Part shown: positions 57,048-64,000 of the stretch, in pieces
Layout: each line of letters opens with the position of its first letter
Numbering within the stretch: position 1 is the first letter of the stretch
Assembly: GCA_024760905.1 (NCBI GenBank)
Contig: JALRMN010000026.1
Coordinates: 320,001-384,000, forward strand
Direction: 5' to 3'
Length of the DNA: 64,000 nucleotides
Source of the DNA: Plotosus lineatus
Taxonomy: Eukaryota > Chordata > Actinopteri > Siluriformes > Plotosidae
The notes under the pieces: generated by a model
What the model was told of the DNA's origin: nothing
Seen by the model: only the letters and a program-made list of their open reading frames with translations
Databases searched by the model: none
Translations under genes and position numbers: made by a program

Positions 57048-59358
57048 AGGATGGAAATGGCTGTGGTGAATACTTTCTTCAAGAAGAAACAGGAGCATAG
57101 GGTGACTTATGAAAGTGGAGTTAAGAGCACACAGGTAGACTACATCTTGTGTAGGCGATGTAATTTGAAGGAAGTCAGTGACTGCAAAGTAGTAGTGGGT
57201 GAGAGTGTTGCCAAACAGCATAGGATGGTGGTGTGCAGGATGACTCTGATGGTGAGAAAGGTGAAAAAGGCAAAGGCAGAGCAGAAGACAAAGTGGTGGG
57301 AGCTGAAAAAGAAAGAGTGATGTGTTGTCTTCAAGGAGGAGTTGAAACAGGCTTTGAGTGGTCAGGAAGTGCTGCCAGATGACTGGACAACCGCAGCCAA
57401 TGTGATCAGGGAGACCGGTAGGAGAGTACTTGGTGTGTCCTCTGGAAGGAAAGTAGATAAGGAAACTTGGTGGTGGAATGAGGAAGTGCAGGAGTGTGTA
57501 CAAAAGAAGAGGTTAGCTAAGAAGAAGTGGGACACAGAGAGGACCGAAGAGAGTAAACAGGGGTACAGGGAGACACAGCGTAAGGCGAAGATAGCGGTGT
57601 CAAAGGCTAAACAGATAGCGTATGATGACTTGTATGATAGGTTGGACAGTAAGGAGGGAGAAAATGATTTATACAGGTTAGCACAGCAGAGAAATAGAGA
57701 TGGGAAAGACATGCAGCAAGTTTGAGTGATAAAGGACAGAGAGGGAAATGTATTGATTGATGACAGAGGTGTGCTGGGAAGATGGAAAGAGTACTTTGAA
57801 GAGCTGATGAATGAGGAAAATGAGAGAGAAAAAAGAGTAGAAGAGGTGACTGTTGAGGACCAGGAAGTAGCAAAGATTAGTAAGGGAGAAGTGAGGAGGG
57901 CATTGAAGAGGATGAAGCGTGGAAAGGCAGTTGGCCCTGATGACATACCAGTTCAGGTTTGGAAGTGTCTAGGGGAGGTAGCAGTAGATTTTCTGACAAG
58001 AATATTCAACAAGGTCTTAGAAAGTGAGCAGATGCCGGATGAATGGAGGAGAAGTGTGCTTGTGCCCATTTTTAAGAACAAGGGAGATGTACAGAGTTGT
58101 GGCAACTACAGAGGGATAAAGTTGGTGAGCCATACAATGAAGTTATGGGAAAGAATAGTGGAAGTTAGACTAAGGGCAGAGGTCAGGATTTGTGAACAAC
58201 AGTTTGGTTTCATGCCAAGAAAGAGCACCACAGATGCAGTGTTTGCTTTGAGGATGTTAATAGAGAAGTATAGAGAAGGTCAGAAGGAGCTGCATTGTGC
58301 CTTTGTGGATCTGGAGAAAGCATATGACAGGGTGTCGAGAGAAGAACTGTGGTATTGTATGAGGAAATCTGGAGTGGCAGAGAAGTATGTTAGAGTGGTG
58401 CAGGACATGTATGAGAGGTGTAAAACAGTGGTGAGGTGTGCTGTCGGTGTGACAGAAGAGTTCAAGGTGGAGGTGGGACTGCATCAAGGGTCAGCTCTCA
58501 GCCCCTTCTTGTTTGCTATGGTGATGGACAGGCTGACAGACGAGGTTAGACAAGAATCTCCATGGACTATGATGTTTGCAGATGACATCGTGATCTGTAG
58601 TGAGAGCAGAGAACAAGTGGAAGAAAATCTAGAGAGGTGGAGGTATGCCCTGGACAGGAGGGGAATGAAGGTTAGTCTCAGTAAGACAGAATACATGTGT
58701 GTGAACAACAAGGACCCAAGAGGAACGGTGAGGTTACAGGGGGCATAGATAAAGAAGGTGGAGGATTTTAAGTACTTAGGCTCAACAATTCAGAACAATG
58801 GAGAGTGTGGAAAAGAGGTGAAGAAGCATGTGCAGGCAGGTTGGAATGGATGGAGAAAAGTGTCCGGTGTGATGTGTGATAGGAGAGTATCGGCAAGAAT
58901 GAAGGGAAAAGTGTACAAGACGGTGATGAGGCCAGCGATGTTGTATGGTTTAGAGACAGTGGCACTGGGGAAAAGACAGGAGTCAGAGTTGGAGGTAGCA
59001 GAGATGAAAATGTTGAGGTTCTCTTTGGGAGTAACGAGGATGGATAGGATCAGGAATGAGTACATCAGTGGGACAGCACATGTTAGATGTTTTGGAGACA
59101 AAGTCAGAGAGGCTAGATTGAGATGGTTTGGACATGTACAGAGGAGGGATAGTGAGTATGTTGGTAGTAGGATGCTGGGGTTGGAACTACCAGGCAGAAG
59201 GCCCAGAGGAAGACCAAAGAGAATATTTATGGATGTGGTGAAGGCGGACATGAAGGTCGTTGGAGTAAGAGTAGAAGATGCAGAGGATAGGGAGAGATGG
59301 AGGCAGATCATTTGCTGTGGCGACCCCTGAAGGGAACAGCCAAAAGAAAAAGAAGAAG
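57048..59358 (+). pseudogene. RTE-like LINE copy 7, most complete RT
   Basis: Starts inside the endonuclease ('MEMAVVNTFFKKKQEHRVTY', 'STQVDYILCRRCNLKEVSDC', 'VVVGESVAKQHRMVVCRM'), then the linker ('RRVLGVSSGRKVDKETWWWN') and a 340-codon frame (57726-58748) with 'GKAVGPDDIPVQVWKCLGEV', 'CEQQFGFMPRKSTTDAVFAL', motif A 'FVDLEKAYDRV', motif B 'GLHQGSALSPFLFAMVMDRL', motif C 'FADDIVICSESRE' and motif D 'GMKVSLSKTEYMCV'. After a TAG at 58746 the frame continues to 'RRPRGRPKRIFMDVV' and a stop at 59330. Only three stops (57320, 57723, 58746) interrupt the whole length. The 3' tail is 'gaagaagaag'-like. Flanks repeat 'gtacacggtg.taatattt' (57018 and 59356), a long but imperfect target duplication. 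Confidence 0.94.
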
Positions 59359-59359
59359 T

Positions 59360-60165
59360 ACACGGTGATAATATTTACCAGCAAAAGGTTGAAAATGTCC
59401 CAGTGTTGAAGGATATCCATCAGGAAACGAGTAAGTTTTTGTTTTGATGCAACCAGGTTACCCCAAGTTTAATATTTTGTCACTAAACTTTTTTTTTCCC
59501 ACATTGATTTGTATGGGGGTTGTATCATATTAAATGCAGGAAATATTACCAAAAATTATTGATGTTGGTCACATTTTTGTACATCACAAACAACTTGAAT
59601 TTTAACAGGGTGTGTAAACGTTTTATCTCTAATCATTTCCATGTCTCTTTCCATTTGTACCGTTTCTAACTGACAAAAGAAGCAATCCTGTGCATTTTAC
59701 GTTTTAGCCATAAAGTGTCCAGTAAGAATAAAAAGAGAAATAAATAGTTTTATTATTGTTTATATTTTACTAATTCCTGACATCTGCATTTAACCCATTT
59801 AAAGTGAACGCATGCACAAACATGCGCACACACTTTGGCCACAAGACTGGAGAAAGCGCAGGTGCAGAAAGCGAAGGTACACCTCACTGCCCCAAAGCCA
59901 TACATTTTTTTTATTGCTGGTTCAGGAATTAAACCTTATATTCTTAGTCCCACTTGTCTAACCATTAATCTCACAGCTGCACCTTTAATTACAATAATGA
60001 ATTGGATATCTAGTAGATTTATATTATCTGGCGTGCAAAATATGTTCACAAGAAAACTTAAACATTTACTATTTAATTTTATTTATACAAAAAGTAAAAT
60101 AACAATGAGGATTCTGTGTTATGGTCTGCGTTATTTGGCGGCTTTTAACACTCTTTCTCTTTTAA
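59360..60165. other. AT-rich, no gene recognised
   Basis: No coding motif. The 181-codon frame that starts at 59835 runs into the LTR-like region and has no recognisable domain. Confidence 0.5.
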
Positions 60166-60167
60166 GC

Positions 60168-60521
60168 TGTAGGTGCTGGCGAGGGGTGAGGCTGTCACAT
60201 GCAGGCGGAGTCCGGAGAGCACACCTGATTCCACTCAGCCCTCACTGGGCTAGAAAGATGAGCGGCGCGCTCTTCCCAGTGCTAGAAGCTTGTTCCCTCC
60301 ATGCAATCCCTATAAGCTCTCTGGCTCCCTGGTTCTCATCTTCGTGCTCGACCAGTTCCCACTTGGATATTTTCCCTTAGTGATTTTGGTTCTCGGGTTT
60401 CCCCTCACCTCTATGGTGATCAAGGTACTCCATTGGCTGCTCTGTGTTCAATAAAGGTCATTTGTATCATCATACTCAGTCTCCTGCATCTTTGGGTCTG
60501 ACTGAAAGCTCTCGGCGTCAC
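60168..60521 (+). mobile_element. Probable Gypsy LTR (5')
   Basis: Lies directly upstream of a gag start. Has a polyadenylation signal (AATAAA, about 60450), a promoter-like GC-rich part and an end 'ggcgtcaca' before the leader. Exact ends and the primer-binding site are not certain because no second LTR is present. Confidence 0.5.
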
Positions 60522-60541
60522 AGAATCTTTGAGCCGAAAAT

Positions 60542-60880
60542 ATGGACCCAGCGCAGACCACCCAACTCCAGCAGGCATTGTCCCACCAGGGATTTCCTTT
60601 GGTACAGCATGACTCCCCTATTCACCAAATTGTGGACAGCCTCCAAAGATTAACCACCAGCATGGTACAGCTCTGTGGAAGGATCTACGCCGTCGCCACC
60701 CAACTCACCGCAGTGACCTCGCCCACTCACCCTTCACTCTCTGCATTGGCGGCATCCCCAGCCCTACTTCACACTAGCAAGGTATCCAGGCACGACTAGC
60801 TCATGTGCGCAGTTCCTCCATCAGTGCTTGCTAGTCTTCAGCCAGCAGCTGCTCACATACACCACCAACCAAGCCAAGAT
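60542..60880 (+). pseudogene. Ty3/Gypsy gag N-terminal fragment
   Basis: Begins MDPAQTTQLQQALSHQG, a start typical of fish Gypsy (sushi/mag-like) gag, with 'HQIVDSLQRLTTSM' and, after a stop at 60797, 'QFLHQCLLVFSQQLLTYTTN' and 'QAKI' in another frame, which is the capsid start. It is cut at 60880 by LINE-3 sequence. It may be kin to the pol piece at 16660, but nothing links them directly. Confidence 0.72.
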
Positions 60881-61437
60881 TGTGTCCCTCGAGCTATCTT
60901 GTGGGGCATGCTCCAGGAGTATGGCGTCCCTGACCCGTTGTTATGGGCCATTCGATTGTCCGTATTTGTAAGAAATTGACAGGCAGATCACTGCACCCTC
61001 TGCTGTTAAACGGAGCCTGTACTGGTTCATCGAGGTGAAGAAGGAGCTGAGCCGCAAGGCAAAGCTTTCAATTTACCGGTTGATCTAGAGATAAGGTTAA
61101 AAGCTCTACCATCTGGGGAGAGCTCAGAGTAGATACACTGCTCCTCCACATTGAGATGGGCCAGTTGAGGTGGCTCGGGCATCTAGTTAAGTACCTCCCG
61201 AATACCATACCTCCCGAACGCCTCCCTGGTGTGGTGTTTCGGGCATGTCCAACCAGGAAGAGACTCCGGGGTCGATCTAGAACACGCTGGAGGGACTATG
61301 TCTCTCAGCTTGGCTGGGAACGCCTCTGTGTCTCCCCAGAAGAGCTGGGGAACGTGGCTGGGGGGTGGGATGTCTGGGAATCTTTGCTTAGGCTTCTGCC
61401 CCTGCGACCCAACCCTGGAAGAAGCAGAAGATGACGA
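60880..61437 (+). pseudogene. LINE family 3 copy vi
   Basis: Starts 'tgtgtccctcgagctatctt', has a deletion from motif A to 'EIDRQITAPSAVKRSLYW', then another gap, and the intact C-terminus 'RGRSRTRWRDYVSQLGWERL' to 'LLRLLPLRPNPGRSRR'. GATGAATGAATG tail. Confidence 0.88.
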
Positions 61438-62380
61438 ATGACTGAATGAATGAATGAATGTGAATAGTACTCTGTTGTCATTGTCATGAACTGCACCAAA
61501 ACCTGGACACAGAGCATAATGCAGTGAGACTCAAGACCCTATACATTCCCAGTAATCATGGACCTTCACCTACCATTTCTGATCCTCACTATAACCAGTC
61601 TGTGACCATCTTTCCAGCTCAAGGCCTAGCTAAGATAACCTAATCTATTTAACTGTGGTCCATACCTGTGCAATTGCTACATTCATTGGCTCAACTCAAA
61701 TAATCTAAAAAAACCCCAAAACAAAACAAAACAAAAACAAAACGTACTTTCTTTACCTAACATGGGTCATTACAATCGTTTCTGGAATGTGTTTGTTCGT
61801 CACATAAATTCTGTCAACAGTGCAAACTCTTGGGATTTGGAGGAGTTTGGCGAGTGCTTGGTAAAAGACTATTGTTTAATCTCAAAAATTATTCTGAACT
61901 ACCATGCAACACTTCAAGAGGGAGAAGCAGTAATTTATTTACAAATAATGTTCACAGTGAAAGTGGGGCGCTGCTTACCTTTACAGGGAAAGGTGCCAGG
62001 AGGTGGAAGGAATACTTCAGGGACCTTCTTAATCCCACCAGCACACCCTCTGCTGGACAGGAAGTGTGTAGGGGGGTGGATGGGGGTCTGCTAGTCACTG
62101 GAGCAGAAGTTGTTGAAGTATTTAAAAACCTCCTGGGTGGCCAGGTTCCAGGTGTGGGCGAGATCTGCCCTGAATACCTCAAGGATCTGGATGCAGGACT
62201 GTTTTTGTTGACACATCTCGGGAGCATCATGTGAAACATTGGGGACCATGCCTCTGGATTGGCAAACCGGGGTGGTAGTTTCCCACTTTTAAAAAGTGGG
62301 ACCAGAGGGTGAGTTTCAATTGTCGTGTAATCACAATCCTCAGCCTACCTGGGGAAAGTCTATTCAGGAGTACTTTAGAG

Positions 62381-62781
62381 CAGGGTCCCTAACCACGGGT
62401 CTCAATTGGTACCGGTCTGCAAAATATATATATATATTTTTTTTTCATTTCATTATCTGAGTCTGAACGATCTTTATTTTTGAAAAATCTTTTACATTGA
62501 AAAATGACCGGATTATTTCTGTTACATGTCGGTCATTTGAACGCTAAAAGGTAACCCACAAGGGAATGGCACATGAACAGAGGTGTGTTGGACAGTTTTC
62601 AAACAATAGCAGGCATTTGGGGTGAGACTGAGCCTTAGCCTTCATTGTCCCCCGCTGGTGCACCATCACCTGTGTTTTGTTTGTTTGTTTGTTTGTTTTT
62701 TTAATAAAAAAAAAAAAAGTTCAAGCTCTACTTCCCAATCAATATTATTTCAGCTGTTGAAAAATAACATTCATTAAGTGC

Positions 62782-62841
<60 letters not shown>

Positions 62842-62895
62842 TTTTTTTAATTTATATAAATAAATTGTACTTACAATATAAACAACCTACAAAAC
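62381..62895. mobile_element. hAT-like element, right end deleted
   Basis: Left end CAGGGTCCCTAACCAC after CTTTAGAG, interior matching 15515-15960 ('gtgagactgagcctt', 'ctggtgcaccatcacctgtg'), TTA/TTTA runs 62786-62850, then a jump into LINE-3 at about 62898 with no right terminus. Confidence 0.85.
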
Positions 62896-63576
62896 ACCAA
62901 CCTGCCCAACCTGTCCAAATTTGTTTAGTTGACTTGGAGAAGGCTTTCAACTGTGTTCTTTGGGTTATCTTGTAGGGTGTACACCGGAAATATGGCATAC
63001 CAGAACTGCACATGCCATCTGGTCTCGGTATTGCTGGAGCCAGAGCATGGGCTGCATTGGTAACATGTCAAATTTGTTTCCAGTGTGGGTCAGAGTCTGC
63101 CAAGCCTTTGCCACCGATTCTGTTCATGATATTTATAAATATAATTTTTATGCACAGCCAAGGCGTTGAGAGAGAGGTAAAGCTTTGGTGACCATATGAT
63201 CCCGTCTCTGCTTTTTGATAATGTGATCATTTTAGCTTCAAGCTGAGACCTCCAGTTCTCATGAGGGTGATTAGCAGCTGAGTGAAAGTGATCCGGATGA
63301 AAATCAACACCTCCAGGTCTGAAGCGATGGTTCTCAGCTGAAATAAGGTGGAAATCACCCTTTGGATCTAGAATGAGATCTTGCCACAAGCGAAGGAGTA
63401 TAAGTATCTCAGGCTCTTGCTAACGAGGGATGGGTGGATTGGGAGATTGACAGGTGGATTGGTGCAGGCTTGCTGTAAAACAGAGGTTGTACCTGTCTGT
63501 TGTAGAGAAGAGGGAGTGGAGTTGGATGGCAAAGCTGTCAATTTACCAGCTGATTTAAATTCCAAAAAAGTATATG

Positions 63577-63890
63577 GTAGCACAGTGGTGTAGTGGTTAG
63601 CACGCAGCCTCACAGCAAGCAGGTCCTGGGTTCAATTCCCAGTTTGGTTGTTTTTGTATGGAGTTTACATGTTCTCCCTATGCTTCTATTGGTTTCCTCC
63701 GAGTATACCAGTTCCCTCCCATAGTCCAAAAACATGGAAAATGGGATAATTAGCCATTCCATGTCATCTCTAGGTGTATGAGGGATGGCCTGCCATGGCC
63801 TGGCAAGCACACCAGGAGGTACCCCACTGTAACCCAGAGCTGGCTAAGATAAGATAGACTCAGGCCTCCTCACGACTCTAGTTAGGATGA
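63577..63890 (+). mobile_element. V-SINE/HE1-like SINE, best copy
   Basis: 'agcacagtggtgtagtggtt', 'cctcacagcaagcaggtcct', 'gggttcaattcccagtttgg', 'tggagtttacatgttctccc', 'catagtccaaaaacatggaa', 'gatggcctgccatggcctgg'. This is the uninterrupted counterpart of 18345-18410 plus 19616-19855. Confidence 0.85.
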
Positions 63891-64000
63891 CACAGAACAT
63901 GCAGAAGGAACTACGTGTCTTGGCTGGTCAGGAAATGCTTTGGTATATCCCCCAAGAATAGATGGAAAGAGTGACTGGGGAGAGGGACGCCTGGTCCTCA

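Larger units (their letters stand above)
60880..64000 (+). repeat. Duplicated block, copy B (pair of 13650-20245)
   Basis: Colinear with copy A: LINE-3 3' end, spacer 61440-61750, second LINE-3 copy, hAT at CTTTAGAG (62373-62380), then LINE-3, then a V-SINE. It lacks the SINE+Gypsy composite and the L2 of copy A, and has lost the right half of the hAT. The block runs past the window end. Confidence 0.85.
61755..64000 (+). pseudogene. LINE family 3 copy vii (continues off window)
   Basis: Frames 61762-62094 and 61830-62234 give the linker/RT start ('ARRWKEYFRDLLNPTSTPSA', 'LGGQVPGVGEICPEYLKDLD'), interrupted by the hAT at 62381. RT resumes near 62900 ('ICLVDLEKAFNCVLWVIL', motif A degraded). 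63860-64000 has the C-terminus after a SINE insertion. No intact catalytic motif. Confidence 0.85.

Noticed and set aside
59835..60380. A 181-codon frame upstream of the Gypsy gag
   Set aside because: It crosses AT-rich sequence into the probable LTR, has no domain, and part of it is LTR promoter sequence.

Overview
The window looks like a piece of a ray-finned (teleost) fish nuclear genome. The evidence is a V-set immunoglobulin receptor gene of a fish type with phase-1 exons, LINE families typical of fish (RTE-like, L2/Rex1-like and a third APE-type family), several tRNA-derived SINE families, Tc1-like, hAT-like, Tigger-like and IS4EU/ISL2EU DNA transposons, a Ty3/Gypsy remnant, and very dense CA/TG, TA, AAT and GATA microsatellites. 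Lineage below teleost cannot be told from the sequence. Clade names for mobile elements come from recognised motifs, not from a database search.

Layout. 0-5 kb: SINE pieces and an unnamed repeat (U1, copy 1) broken by a SINE and an RTE-like LINE. 5.1-7.0 kb: a LINE whose 3' part (minus) lies head-to-head with its own kind of ORF1 (plus), which carries a canonical 2A motif. 7.4-9.9 kb: an RTE-like LINE on the minus strand. 10.1-12.25 kb: a simple-repeat desert with a 364-bp tandem duplication. 12.8-20.2 kb: two broken copies of LINE family 3, the second carrying a hAT MITE, a SINE+Gypsy composite and an L2 copy; this block is duplicated at 60.9-64.0 kb. 20.4-31.2 kb: U1 copies 2 and 3, more RTE and L2 (including an L2/RTE chimera), a hammerhead-ribozyme motif and LINE-3. 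31.4-39.7 kb: CR1-like, LINE-3 and RTE copies, SINEs and microsatellites. 39.7-41.6 kb: a mariner-like element holding two more hammerhead motifs in inverted orientation, and a foldback element. 42.7-46.3 kb: a Tc1 remnant and the only recognisable host gene, an Ig V-set receptor on the minus strand. 46.5-50.8 kb: LINE-3 and L2 copies. 51.3-56.4 kb: a Tc1-like element split by an IS4EU/ISL2EU transposon that has a THAP-DDE transposase and a SWIM/YqaJ-type gene. 57-59.4 kb: the best RTE-like copy. 60.2-60.9 kb: a Gypsy LTR/gag remnant.

How the parts relate. The RTE-like LINE and a SINE family share the same 3' tail, so the LINE machinery probably moved the SINE. A second SINE form has the same tRNA head but another tail. 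The most interesting signals are three complete hammerhead ribozyme motifs (probably of Penelope-like element origin), the 2A-bearing ORF1 with an inverted LINE junction, the SINE+Gypsy composite that inserted as one unit with a 12-bp target duplication and has an empty paralogous site in the same window, and complementary compound microsatellites flanking exons 2-5 of the Ig gene.
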